From: Terriglobales bacterium
GTDB lineage: Bacteria > Acidobacteriota > Terriglobia > Terriglobales > Acidobacteriaceae
Direction of reading: 5' to 3'
Assembly (NCBI GenBank): GCA_035573675.1
Contig: DATMAB010000007.1
Span: 62,001 to 126,000, forward strand
DNA: 64,000 bases
Below are positions 51,911-59,917 of this stretch, one piece after another. Within the stretch, counting starts at the first letter, position 1. Each line of letters starts with the position of its first letter. Made by a program: the position numbers and the translations under genes. The notes below the pieces were generated by a model, which did no database searches, had not been told where the DNA came from, and was given only the letters and a program-made list of their open reading frames with translations.

Positions 51911-52627
51911 ATGAAGAGATTCGCATCACTGTTGCTGGTTATTCTGCTTTCCGCGCCGGCGTGGGCGGGCGATCGTCAGGACGAAGTCGGACGGCTGGAG
52001 GATGCCGGGTCCATTCTGAAAGAGATTTGGGAAGCGCCTGACGGGGGCGTTCCCGAGCGCGTCATGACTTCCGCGAAGTGTGTCGCCGTCGTGCCTTCCA
52101 TGCTGAAGGGGGGCTTCGGCTGGGGCGGCTCCTACGGCAAAGGCGTGGCCACCTGCCGCACGGAAACCGGCGCGTGGAGCGCGCCCGCGTTCTTCCAGGT
52201 GAAAGGCGGGAGCTTCGGTCTGCAGATCGGCGGCGAAGCCGTGGACCTGATCATGATCATCATGGACGACCGCGGGATGCAGGCGCTGCTCTCGAGCAAG
52301 TTCAAGCTGGGCGCGGATGCCAGCGTGGCCGCGGGACCGGTGGGCCGCCACGCCGAGGGCATGACCGACTGGAAGCTGCGCGCCCAGGTGCTGACGTATT
52401 CGCGGGCGCGCGGCGTGTTCGCCGGCGTGAGCCTGAACGGCGCCGCCATCCATCAGGACAAGGACGCCACCCGCGACTTCTTCGGGCGTATGGTGCGCTT
52501 CAAGACCATCCTGACCGGCGTGGTGCCGCCGCCCGAAGGCTCGGCGCCGTTCCTCACCGCGGTGGCACGGTACTCGACGCCGGCGGAAGAAGAGAGCGAG
52601 AAGACGGCCGCGGGCGGGAAACCGTAG
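51911..52627 (+). CDS. SYLF domain lipid-binding protein
   Basis: A 238-residue secreted protein. A signal peptide (MKRFASLLLVILLSAPAWA) is followed by the SYLF/YSC84 domain: VMTSAKCVAVVPSMLKGGFGWGGSYGKGVATCR, FFQVKGGSFGLQIGGEAVDLIMIIMD, and YSRARGVFAGVSLNGAAIHQD. Such domains bind phosphoinositides in eukaryotes; the bacterial role is unclear. The ATG at 51911 has AAGGTGA upstream. It is convergent with the cytochrome gene. Confidence 0.87.
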   Translation: MKRFASLLLVILLSAPAWAGDRQDEVGRLEDAGSILKEIWEAPDGGVPERVMTSAKCVAVVPSMLKGGFGWGGSYGKGVATCRTETGAWSAPAFFQVKGGSFGLQIGGEAVDLIMIIMDDRGMQALLSSKFKLGADASVAAGPVGRHAEGMTDWKLRAQVLTYSRARGVFAGVSLNGAAIHQDKDATRDFFGRMVRFKTILTGVVPPPEGSAPFLTAVARYSTPAEEESEKTAAGGKP

Positions 52628-52644
52628 CGCGACCCGCCTCACCC

Positions 52645-53208
52645 TCAGTGCTTGTGTTCCTTGCCGTCCTGGTGCGTGTGCGTCTTGCCGCCCTCTGACT
52701 TCGTGTGCTCGTGCGCCTCGGCTTCCTCTTTGTAGATGCCGGGAACGCCCAGGCTTCCTTTGGGCGGCAGATGGCGGATGTAGAGCACCATCTTCCACAT
52801 CTCATCGTCGGTGAGGATGCCTTTCCACGCGGGCATGCCCGAGGGCGCGATGCCGTTCTCGATGATCCACTTGAGCTGCCCGTCGGTGTATTCCTGGATC
52901 TCCTTCTCGGTCAGGTCGGGGACGGGCGGGTCCATCTTTTCGGCGAAGGGGACGCCGGTCTTCTGGCCGTCGAGGCCGTGGCAGATCTGGCAATGATGCT
53001 GGAAGTGCGTGCCGCCTTCCGCCGCGTTTTCTTTCGTGTCCGGGACCGGATTCTTCCAGTCCTTGCCGCCGATGGTGACCTGCTTCACCTCTTTGACGAC
53101 CTTGGTTTCCAGGCTGCCGGGCGTGGAGACCTGGCAGGCCGTGAGGGCAGCGAAAACGGCGAGGGCGGCCAAAGTCAGAAGATGTCTCACGAATGCGCTC
53201 CGAAGCAT
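52645..53208 (-). CDS. Monoheme cytochrome c lipoprotein
   Basis: A 187-residue electron carrier. A lipoprotein-type signal (LAVFAALTACQVS, Cys25) precedes the class I cytochrome domain with the heme site CQICH (Cys73, Cys76, His77) and the axial Met in APSGMPAWKG. The C-terminus is His-rich (HEHTKSEGGKTHTHQDGKEH), perhaps metal-binding. It would be a client of the Ccm system at 13-17 kb. Its redox partners are unknown. Confidence 0.9.
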   Translation of the reverse strand: MLRSAFVRHLLTLAALAVFAALTACQVSTPGSLETKVVKEVKQVTIGGKDWKNPVPDTKENAAEGGTHFQHHCQICHGLDGQKTGVPFAEKMDPPVPDLTEKEIQEYTDGQLKWIIENGIAPSGMPAWKGILTDDEMWKMVLYIRHLPPKGSLGVPGIYKEEAEAHEHTKSEGGKTHTHQDGKEHKH

Positions 53209-53276
53209 TTTCCTAATGTAACAGAGACGCTTTCACGCCGCAGGTTACACTAGGACGCATTTTTCGACGACCCGGG

Positions 53277-54182
53277 ATGCGTCACCGACTCGAGTATGCG
53301 CCGGTGTGGCTGCTGGTGCACGGCATCGGCGCGCTGCCGCGGGCGCTGGCGCGCGCGGCGGGGATTCTCATCGCGGCGATGGTCTACCTGCTCCACGTGC
53401 GTTTGCGTCGTGTGGGCCTGCGCAACCTGGAGCTGGCGTTCCCGGAGAAATCGTCCGCCGAGCGGCGCCGCATCCTGCGCCGGCTGTTCGTTCACCTCGG
53501 ACGTCAACTGGCGGAGTTCTGCCTGCTGCTGAGCTACACGAAGGAGAACGTCACGCGGGTGGCAGTCTATGACGGCTTCGAGAACTATGAAGAAGCGCGC
53601 CGCCGTGGCAAGGGCGTCATCTTTCTGACGGCGCATCTGGGCGGTTGGGAACTCGGCTCATTCGTACACTCGCTCCACGGCCATCCGCTGCACATCGTGG
53701 TGCGGCCTCTGGACAATCCCTACGTCGGGCGGCTGGTGGATTCCTATCGCACGCGTCACGGCAATACCACGTTCGGCAAGCAGGACTTTGCCCGCGGGCT
53801 GCTCTCCGCGCTGCGTGCCGGGGAGACGGTCGGCATCCTGATGGACCAGAACATCACTCCGCCACAGGGAGTATTCGTTGATTTTTTCGGCATCCCGGCG
53901 TGCACAGCCAGCGGACCGGCGCGGGTGGCGCTGCGCACCGACTGCGCGGTCGTCCCGGCGTTTACCATCTGGGACGAGCACCTGCGCAAGTACCGCATCC
54001 GCTTCGAGCCGGCACTCACGCTGGTTCGCACGGGCGACGATGAGGCCGATGCCGTGGCCAACACCGCGCTGTTCAACCAGGCCATTGAGGCTCATATCCG
54101 CCAGTATCCCGACCAGTGGTTGTGGGTTCATCGGCGGTGGAAGACAAGGCCGGAAGGAGCACCTTCGCTCTATGAAGGGTGA
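53277..54182 (+). CDS. Lysophospholipid acyltransferase family protein (LpxL/HtrB-like)
   Basis: A 301-residue inner-membrane acyltransferase. The catalytic HX4E motif is HLGGWE (His120, Glu125), after KGVIFLTA, and VGILMDQNITPPQGVFVDFFG matches the family. These enzymes add secondary acyl chains to lipid A. The neighbour lpxD supports a lipid A role. The start ATG is at 53277; no membrane anchor beyond the first hydrophobic segment is needed. Confidence 0.9.
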   Translation: MRHRLEYAPVWLLVHGIGALPRALARAAGILIAAMVYLLHVRLRRVGLRNLELAFPEKSSAERRRILRRLFVHLGRQLAEFCLLLSYTKENVTRVAVYDGFENYEEARRRGKGVIFLTAHLGGWELGSFVHSLHGHPLHIVVRPLDNPYVGRLVDSYRTRHGNTTFGKQDFARGLLSALRAGETVGILMDQNITPPQGVFVDFFGIPACTASGPARVALRTDCAVVPAFTIWDEHLRKYRIRFEPALTLVRTGDDEADAVANTALFNQAIEAHIRQYPDQWLWVHRRWKTRPEGAPSLYEG

Positions 54183-54184
54183 AT

Positions 54185-54277
54185 TACGAACTGTGAACTG
54201 CGAACTTAAATCAGGCGGTCAGCGATAAGCGGTAAGCAAATAAGCCAAGGGCCAGAGGCCAAGAGCCAACAGCCAAG
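54185..54277. repeat. Heptamer array 11
   Basis: About 13 units. It starts with TACGAAC/TGTGAAC, then AGCGATA/AGCGGTA, then AGCCAAG/GGCCAAG, with two 8-bp slips. It begins right after the acyltransferase stop and fills the gap to lpxD. Confidence 0.7.
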
Positions 54278-54327
54278 CGTCGAGAGTCAATCGGCATATA
54301 CTCCATTGGGAAGAAGCTAAATAGGAC

Positions 54328-55326
54328 ATGAAATACAGCCTGAAAGAGATTGCTGAAGCCGCGGGCGCGAAGCTGGTGGGAAACGCCGCGCTGGAGATCG
54401 GCGGGGTGGCCGCGATTCCCACGGCGGAGCCGGATGACCTGGTGTTCGCGGAGTCCGAAGCTCTGCTGGAGGAAGCGCTGGCGTCGCGTGCGGGTGCGGT
54501 GGTAACGGGCGAGTTCGGCGCTTCGGCGAAGACGAACAAGCCGCTGCTGATTTCCCCCAAGCCACGCCTGGCGTTCATCCGCGCGGCGGCGTTCATCCGC
54601 CCGCACCGGCGCAGGGAGCCGGGCGTGCACTCGACCGCCATCGTGCACGAATCGGCGAAGCTGGGGAAAGGCGTCTCGGTCGCCCCCTACGCCGTGATCG
54701 GTGAGAGCGTCGTCATCGGCGAACGCACGCGCATCGGGCCGGGAGCGTGCATCTCTTCCAAGGTGAAGATCGGCGTGGAGTGCTACGTGGATGCTCACGT
54801 CACCATCTATTCCGGCACCACGCTGGGCAACCGGGTGACGGTGCTGGCCAACTCCGTGCTGGGCAGCGACGGCTTCGGTTACGTGCGCGACGAGACCACG
54901 GGCCGCTACGAGAAGTTTCCGCAACTGGGCACGCTGGAGATCGGCGACGACGTCGAGATCGGCGCCGGCTGCACCGTGGACCGCGGCGCGCTCGGCCCCA
55001 CCGTGATCGAGCGGGGCGTCAAGCTGGACAACCTCGTGCACGTGGCCCACAACGTGCGCATCGGCGAGAACGTGGTGATCGCCGCGCAGACCGGCATCTC
55101 CGGCAGTTCGGTGGTGGAAAAAGACGTGATCGTGGGCGGGCAGGTGGGCATCGCCGACCATGTGCGCATTGAAGAGGGAGCTATTCTGGGCGCGCAGTCG
55201 GGCATCCCGTCGAAAAAAGTCATCCGCGGCAAGGGCGTGGTGTTCTGGGGAACTCCGGCGCGGCCCATCAAGGAGTACCTCAAGGAACTGGCGGCGTTGG
55301 CGCGACTTGCTCGGAAAGAAAGGTAG
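54328..55326 (+). CDS. lpxD: UDP-3-O-(3-hydroxyacyl)glucosamine N-acyltransferase LpxD
   Basis: A 332-residue trimeric enzyme for the third step of lipid A synthesis. The N-terminal uridine-binding domain ([18 protein letters not shown]) is followed by a left-handed beta-helix of hexapeptide repeats ([22 protein letters not shown]-type) with the catalytic His in [13 protein letters not shown] and the pattern [22 protein letters not shown]. Length is standard. The LPS-type outer membrane is therefore real in this organism. Confidence 0.95.
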   Translation: MKYSLKEIAEAAGAKLVGNAALEIGGVAAIPTAEPDDLVFAESEALLEEALASRAGAVVTGEFGASAKTNKPLLISPKPRLAFIRAAAFIRPHRRREPGVHSTAIVHESAKLGKGVSVAPYAVIGESVVIGERTRIGPGACISSKVKIGVECYVDAHVTIYSGTTLGNRVTVLANSVLGSDGFGYVRDETTGRYEKFPQLGTLEIGDDVEIGAGCTVDRGALGPTVIERGVKLDNLVHVAHNVRIGENVVIAAQTGISGSSVVEKDVIVGGQVGIADHVRIEEGAILGAQSGIPSKKVIRGKGVVFWGTPARPIKEYLKELAALARLARKER

Positions 55327-55377
55327 CTTCTCCCACCCTGTCGCCTCAAGACCGGGTGGGACAAGGGCGGGGCACCC

Positions 55378-55412
55378 GGCCAAGAGCCTAGAGCCAACGG
55401 TCAAGAGCAATG
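55378..55412. repeat. Heptamer array 12
   Basis: Five units GGCCAAG, AGCCTAG, AGCCAAC, GGTCAAG, AGCAATG. The last one contains the ATG of the next gene. Confidence 0.6.
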
Positions 55413-56045
55413 CCTCTTGTCATCATCGGCGGGCATTCGAGGAATATTGGGAAGACGAGTGTAGTTGCGGGGCTGATTGCGGCGCTGCCGGAGTTCGCCT
55501 GGACGGCGGTGAAGATCACGCAGTACGGGCACGGTGTGTGCAGCATCAACGGCGAAGCCTGCGGCTGCACAGTCGATGAGCATGTGTTCGACATCAGCGA
55601 GGAGCAGGATGCAGGCGGGCGGGGCGACACCTGCCGCTTTCTGGCCGCGGGCGCGGCGCGCTCACTGTGGGTGCGCGCGAAACAGGGACGTCTGGCGGAG
55701 GTGATGCCCGATTTGCGGCGCGAGCTGGCCGGTTCAGAGAACGTCATCATCGAATCCAACAGCGTGCTGCGCTTCCTGCGCCCCGACCTCTACCTGACCG
55801 TGCTCAATCCCGGCGTGGCCGACTTCAAGGAATCCGCGCGCGAGTTCCTGGACCGGGTGGATGCGGTGATCGTGCATGAGTCCGCAGGGGACGCGGCGCG
55901 CTGGGAACATGTGTCGCTCAAGCCGGTGGCCGGCCTCCCGATGTTCCGCATCCGCCCGCCGGAGTACGTGACGCAAGAGATGGTCGAGTTCGTTAGAGGC
56001 AGGATCGGCACAAGGCAAGTGCCGGCCACGGATTCGCACGGATGA
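55410..56045 (+). CDS. MobB-like P-loop NTPase
   Basis: A 211-residue soluble NTPase. The Walker A is GGHSRNIGKTSVVAGL at the very N-terminus. VKITQYGHGVCSINGEACGC carries cysteines as in MobB-type GTPases, and VIIESNSVLRFLRPDLYL is the second nucleotide-site region. MobB helps insert guanine nucleotides into molybdenum cofactor, but no other mob gene is near, so the role is uncertain. The C-terminal ten residues run into a CACGGAT-type repeat. Start ATG 55410. Confidence 0.7.
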   Translation: MPLVIIGGHSRNIGKTSVVAGLIAALPEFAWTAVKITQYGHGVCSINGEACGCTVDEHVFDISEEQDAGGRGDTCRFLAAGAARSLWVRAKQGRLAEVMPDLRRELAGSENVIIESNSVLRFLRPDLYLTVLNPGVADFKESAREFLDRVDAVIVHESAGDAARWEHVSLKPVAGLPMFRIRPPEYVTQEMVEFVRGRIGTRQVPATDSHG

Positions 56046-56131
56046 GCAGGGATTCAAATCTACTGCGGAAACCTCACCACGAAGGACACCCTTCGTCAGG
56101 CGCAGGGAAGGCTCCGGCAACACGAAGGAAG
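56030..56131. repeat. CACGGAT-type and CACGAAGG-type repeats
   Basis: CCACGGATTCGCACGGATG and related units (56028-56060) run over the end of the MobB-like gene. CACCACGAAGGAC and CAACACGAAGGAAGG (56078-56131) follow, repeating the phrase at 40799-40836. Confidence 0.5.
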
Positions 56132-56177
56132 GCCGCCGGCTTTCGATCATACGGCTGGCCCGATTGATCTCGGGCGA

Positions 56178-56226
56178 AGTGCTAAGTGCTAACTGCTAAC
56201 TGTTGATTGCTGGTTGCTTATCGCCG
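56178..56226. repeat. Heptamer array 13
   Basis: Seven units in exact phase (AGTGCTA, ACTGCTA, ATTGCTG and so on) ending 1 bp before the ATG of the RibD-like gene. Confidence 0.65.
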
Positions 56227-56227
56227 A

Positions 56228-57097
56228 ATGAGACCCTTCGAGATCCTCTTCGACAAGAGCGAGCCCGGCGAGCGGGAGGACGCCGCGTACGGCTCCTACG
56301 GCTGGCTGGGGTTCCCGCCGGCGCCGGAAGACCGGCCGTGGGTCTTCACCAATTTCGTGCAGTCGCTGGACGGCATCGTGTCATTGCGCGGGCGACAGGC
56401 TTCCGGCTTCCACATTGCGCAGTCGGAAGAAGACCGCTGGCTCATGGATCTGCTCCGCGCGCACGCCGACGCCTTGCTGGTCGGCGTGAACACGCTTCGG
56501 GAGGAATGCGCCTCCGGCAGTTACGGCCCGCGCGGGCCGGTGTATCGCATCGTGCATCCGGACCTGGCAGAGTTACGCCAGCGGCTGGGCCGCGGGCGCG
56601 AAACCTGCATCTTCGTGACCGGTAGGGGCGACCTCGATCTCGCCGCCTACCGCGCGTTCGACGGAGACCACGTGGACGCCGTGGTGCTCACCACGCATGA
56701 AGGGGCGAAGCGTGTGCAGGGCCGCGAAGCCCGGCCCCACGTGCGCGTCCTCGCCGTTGAAGGCGGCCGGTGGGTGGACTTGCTGGCCGCCCTGCGCCTG
56801 CTGCGGCGCGACCTGCATGTGCGCTATTTGCTGAGCGAGGGCGGGCCGACTTTGAACGGGCACCTGACGCGCGCCGGACTGGTGGACGAGCGCTTCCTTA
56901 CCGTCTCGCCGGTGGAAGTAGGGCAGGTGGTCCCGGTCAAGCAGGAACGCGCTCCCGGCGAGCCCGACGGGGTGCCGCTGCTTCGTCCCACCTCGCTCGC
57001 CGGCCCGGGCTTCACCAAGGACGACGCCCTGCATTGGCGCTGGCTGAGCTGCCGCAAAGCGGGAGATCATCAGTTCGTGAGGTATCGGCGGAAATAG
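56228..57097 (+). CDS. RibD C-terminal domain reductase family protein
   Basis: A 289-residue protein of the dihydrofolate reductase-like/RibD-C fold. VFTNFVQSLDGIVSLRGRQASGFHIAQSEEDRWLMDLLRAHADALLVGVNTLR is the substrate and NADPH region, and YLLSEGGPTLNGHLTRAGLVDERFL is the dinucleotide motif. The catalytic-type Asp and the GGxxL signature are intact. It may reduce a flavin precursor or another pyrimidine compound; there is no deaminase domain and no rib neighbour. Start ATG 56228. Confidence 0.85.
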   Translation: MRPFEILFDKSEPGEREDAAYGSYGWLGFPPAPEDRPWVFTNFVQSLDGIVSLRGRQASGFHIAQSEEDRWLMDLLRAHADALLVGVNTLREECASGSYGPRGPVYRIVHPDLAELRQRLGRGRETCIFVTGRGDLDLAAYRAFDGDHVDAVVLTTHEGAKRVQGREARPHVRVLAVEGGRWVDLLAALRLLRRDLHVRYLLSEGGPTLNGHLTRAGLVDERFLTVSPVEVGQVVPVKQERAPGEPDGVPLLRPTSLAGPGFTKDDALHWRWLSCRKAGDHQFVRYRRK

Positions 57098-57103
57098 GAC
57101 ATT

Positions 57104-57195
57104 GGTGATCTGCGATGTGCGAACTGTGAACTAGCGAAAAGCGATAAGCGATAAGCAATAAGCGGAAAGCGGAAAGCGGAGGGCCGAAGGCGAAA
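57104..57195. repeat. Heptamer array 14
   Basis: Thirteen units almost in strict phase: GGTGATC and TGCGAAC types, then AGCGATA, then AGCGGAA/GGCGAAA. It occupies the 225-bp gap after the RibD-like gene together with a hairpin-family copy. Confidence 0.7.
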
Positions 57196-57200
57196 AGAGC

Positions 57201-57265
57201 GAGATCCTTCGACTCGCGCTCCTTCGTCCGCCGCGGCGGACTCGGTCGCGCTCGCTCAGGATGAC
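57201..57265. repeat. Hairpin repeat family, canonical copy
   Basis: GAGATCCTTCGACTCG (57201-57216) and CGAGCGCTC-like to CGCTCAGGATGAC (57253-57265), i.e. on the minus strand GTCATCCTGAGCG ... CGAAGGATCTC. The arms ATCCT and AGGAT pair. Confidence 0.65.
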
Positions 57266-57322
57266 GGCGGCGGACTCCCGCTCGTCCGCTAACGCGGACT
57301 CACTCACGCCCGCCACACGCCG

Positions 57323-59596
57323 TCACTTACACTTCTTCTTCAGCAGATTGAGGATTTCGTCGCGATCTCGGCCCGCATAGTCGCGCGCGAAGCGGGAGAG
57401 TGCCGCGGAGACGATGTCCGAGTGATGGAGCTTCTCCAAACCCTGTTCGCGGGTGATGTTGAGCCACAGGCGGTGGACCAGGTGGATGTCCTCGGTCTTC
57501 AGGTCCGGCGTGTGCGGGCCGATGCGGTAGGTCTCGACTTCGAAGTTGGGTTTGACGACTTGCAGCACGAACTGGCGCTTGGGCTCGGGCATGGCTTCCC
57601 AGGCGCGGCCCAGGTAAAAGCCCTGCATCTGCGAAGGCATCTTGGTGGAAAGGCCGGCGACGACGGCGGAGGATTCCAGCGAGTTGGCGGTCTGCACGAT
57701 GGCGGACCATACGTCGCGGGCCGGCACCACCAGCAGGGAGACGTGCTTGCCGTAGCTTTCGGCGACGGAGACGGCGCGGGTGAACAGGGTCTGCTCGTAG
57801 TCGCTGAAGACCTGCTCGGTGTTCAGGTCGTACTCGCCTGTGCCCGGTCCGGAGATCAGGCGCGCCGCCATGACCACGACGTCCTGTTCCTTGGTGTCCA
57901 CACGCTCCAACACCCACTTGAGGTGGTTCATGGTGTTGTAGTCGCGGACGGTGACCAGGACGTTCCCGGGGCGGATGCCGATGGTCTCGCGCTGTACAGT
58001 TTCTTCGTGCTGGAGCGAGAAGTGTTCCTGGAGCTGGCGGCCGCTGAGGGCCAGCTTGCGCTGGTTGATGCGCTCGGAGACGGCAAAAATCATGAAGAAG
58101 ACGCCGGTAAAGATGAGGCCGGCAATCGTCGCCACCGACTTGGTGAACAGATTCACAATCGCGGTGGAAAGCAGAACCAGGAAGACCGAGCCCAGTCCCA
58201 CGGGGATCTCGACCCCGCGGATGGTGATGTTGGGCGGCACCTTCCAGCCGCGCACACCCTTGTACTTGAAGCGGAGCACCAGCATGGAGAAGCTGTTGAA
58301 CGTGAAGCTCCAGATGACGCCGAAGGCATAGGCTTCGCCGAGAACGTAGACGTCGCCTCGGCTGGCGATGATGGTGAACAACTGCAGTCCCACCACCATG
58401 TTGAGGATGCGGTAGGTGGTGCCGTATTTCCTCTGGGGCTTGCGGAACCAGTCGGTGAGGACGCCGTCTTCACACACGCGGTTGAGCACGCCGTTCGAGC
58501 CGACGATGGAAGTGTTGATGGCGCCGGAAAGCATGAGGAAGCCCACGATGACCACAAAAGCGCGGAAGAACAAGCGCAACAGCTCGGGGCCTGCGAGGTA
58601 CATGGTCAGGGTGCCCAACAGGTTGTCCTTGTTCTCGGGGAGCATGCGGACTTCGTCGGGAACCAGCATGACCACCAGCAGCGAAGAGATGCCGGTGAAC
58701 AGGAAGCTGTAGATGGCGATGATCAGCGCCGTACGCTTGAGGTTCGGCAGCTTGGGATGTCCGAGTTCGCGGTAGACCTGGGCCAGCGTTTCCTCGCCGC
58801 TCATGGCCAGGATGGCGTGGCCGAACGCCACCATGATGCCGAACAGGCCGAACATCTTGTGCCACTCGGCGTTCTTCAGGAAACCGAGAGCGTCTTCGCT
58901 AAACTGGAGATTCTCGGGAATGGGCAGGGGCGGTAGCCGGTAGTTGCCGCGCAGCAGAGTGAATATGGACCAGCCCAGCAGGAGCACCACCATGATGGTG
59001 GTGACCTCCATCACGCGCAGGGCTTTCTCGCTGGATTCCTCGATACCCTTGATGTTCTGCCACCAGTAGTAGAGGGTGACCGCGATCGCCACCACCACGG
59101 CAGTGGTGCTGACCGGAAGCTGCGGGGTCCCGTCGAAAAGCTGGTGAACGGCGCGGGGGATCCAGCCATGCGTGTCGGCGGCGGACAGAACCTCGTTCAG
59201 CAGGCCTCCGATGTACTGGCCTGCAGATACGCCGGAAATGGGGCCGGTGAGGATGTAGTCGAACATCAGGGCAGAGACCGAGACCTTGGCCAGGCCGCTG
59301 CCCATCGCCTCCTTCACCACACGGTAGACGCCGCCGCGCACGAACATGGAGCAGCTCTCCACGTAGACGGCGCGGACCGTAAACGAGAACAGCATGACGC
59401 CGAGGACGAACCAGGGCGCCGCCTTGCCCACGGCCTGTTCAGCGATGCTGCCGGCGTAGAAAGCCGACGAGCCCATGTCGTTGAGCACGATGGCGGCGGC
59501 GCGCCAGAAGGAGATGAAGGTGAGCATCACCGAGGTCGCGACCACGATGCGAACCCGGTTGGAACCGGAAGGGACAGCCTGATCAGGGGCTGACAT
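57323..59596 (-). CDS. APC family permease with C-terminal USP-like domain
   Basis: A 757-residue inner-membrane transporter with about 12 helices. The APC core is VATSVMLTFISFWRAAAIVLNDMGSSAFYAGSI, then FVRGGVYRVVKEAMGSGLAKVSVSALMFDYILTGPIS and AFGHAILAMSGEETLAQVYRELG. From about residue 530 a soluble domain (NVLVTVRDYNTMNHLKWVL, DVVVMAARL, VSLLVVPARDVWSAIVQTAN) resembles universal stress protein domains. The substrate is probably an amino acid or related ion, unproven. ATG 59596 is preferred to the TTG at 59605. An intrinsic terminator lies just upstream. Confidence 0.88.
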   Translation of the reverse strand: MSAPDQAVPSGSNRVRIVVATSVMLTFISFWRAAAIVLNDMGSSAFYAGSIAEQAVGKAAPWFVLGVMLFSFTVRAVYVESCSMFVRGGVYRVVKEAMGSGLAKVSVSALMFDYILTGPISGVSAGQYIGGLLNEVLSAADTHGWIPRAVHQLFDGTPQLPVSTTAVVVAIAVTLYYWWQNIKGIEESSEKALRVMEVTTIMVVLLLGWSIFTLLRGNYRLPPLPIPENLQFSEDALGFLKNAEWHKMFGLFGIMVAFGHAILAMSGEETLAQVYRELGHPKLPNLKRTALIIAIYSFLFTGISSLLVVMLVPDEVRMLPENKDNLLGTLTMYLAGPELLRLFFRAFVVIVGFLMLSGAINTSIVGSNGVLNRVCEDGVLTDWFRKPQRKYGTTYRILNMVVGLQLFTIIASRGDVYVLGEAYAFGVIWSFTFNSFSMLVLRFKYKGVRGWKVPPNITIRGVEIPVGLGSVFLVLLSTAIVNLFTKSVATIAGLIFTGVFFMIFAVSERINQRKLALSGRQLQEHFSLQHEETVQRETIGIRPGNVLVTVRDYNTMNHLKWVLERVDTKEQDVVVMAARLISGPGTGEYDLNTEQVFSDYEQTLFTRAVSVAESYGKHVSLLVVPARDVWSAIVQTANSLESSAVVAGLSTKMPSQMQGFYLGRAWEAMPEPKRQFVLQVVKPNFEVETYRIGPHTPDLKTEDIHLVHRLWLNITREQGLEKLHHSDIVSAALSRFARDYAGRDRDEILNLLKKKCK

Positions 59597-59602
59597 GGGC
59601 CG

Positions 59603-59635
59603 CAAAAGAAACGGCCACGCGAGTTCTCGCGGCCG
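59603..59635 (-). terminator. Intrinsic terminator/attenuator before the APC permease
   Basis: On the minus strand CGGCC-GCGAG, loop AA, CTCGC-GT-GGCCG (10 bp with a 2-nt bulge) is followed by TTTCTTTT, ending 8 nt before the permease ATG. It would stop transcripts of the small upstream gene or regulate the permease. Confidence 0.65.
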
Positions 59636-59676
59636 CTGACAAACCGGGGAAGTCTACGCCGCAGCGCAGGAAGGCG

Positions 59677-59820
59677 TCAACGCTCGGGCGCAGGCCCCTT
59701 CTCGAACAACATGCGCGCATCTTCGACAGCGGTAATGAGCAGAACCAGAGTGGCGCCTGCCATGCCGACCACGAACATGGCTCCGAGGATCCATACGAGC
59801 AAGGTTGCGAGCCAGTCCAC
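59677..59820 (-). CDS. 47-residue membrane protein
   Basis: (M)DWLATLLVWILGAMFVVGM then AGATLVLLITAVEDARMLFE and a short polar end KGPAPER. Two tight hydrophobic stretches suggest one or two helices. The start is GTG with a strong GGAGGAG site 6 nt upstream. It lies 80 bp upstream of the APC permease and ends before an intrinsic terminator. It may be a small subunit of the permease or a leader protein; no homolog is recalled. Confidence 0.65.
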   Translation of the reverse strand: MDWLATLLVWILGAMFVVGMAGATLVLLITAVEDARMLFEKGPAPER

Positions 59821-59905
59821 GACGCTCTCCTCCGCAGAAATACTTCGCCTGCGAGCCGGAAAGATTATCGCATCAAATGGTGCCGGGAAAGCAGAGGTCG
59901 TTTGC

Positions 59906-59911
59906 TACACT
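59906..59911 (+). promoter_or_regulatory. -10 box adjacent to the lnt start
   Basis: TACACT ends 6 nt before the GTG of lnt, again consistent with a leaderless mRNA. No -35 box is clear. Confidence 0.35.
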
Positions 59912-59917
59912 CGCCGC

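Noticed and set aside
57104-57195. Possible CRISPR array
   Set aside because: Units are 7 bp and drift without spacers; there is no 24-40 bp repeat-spacer plan and no cas gene.
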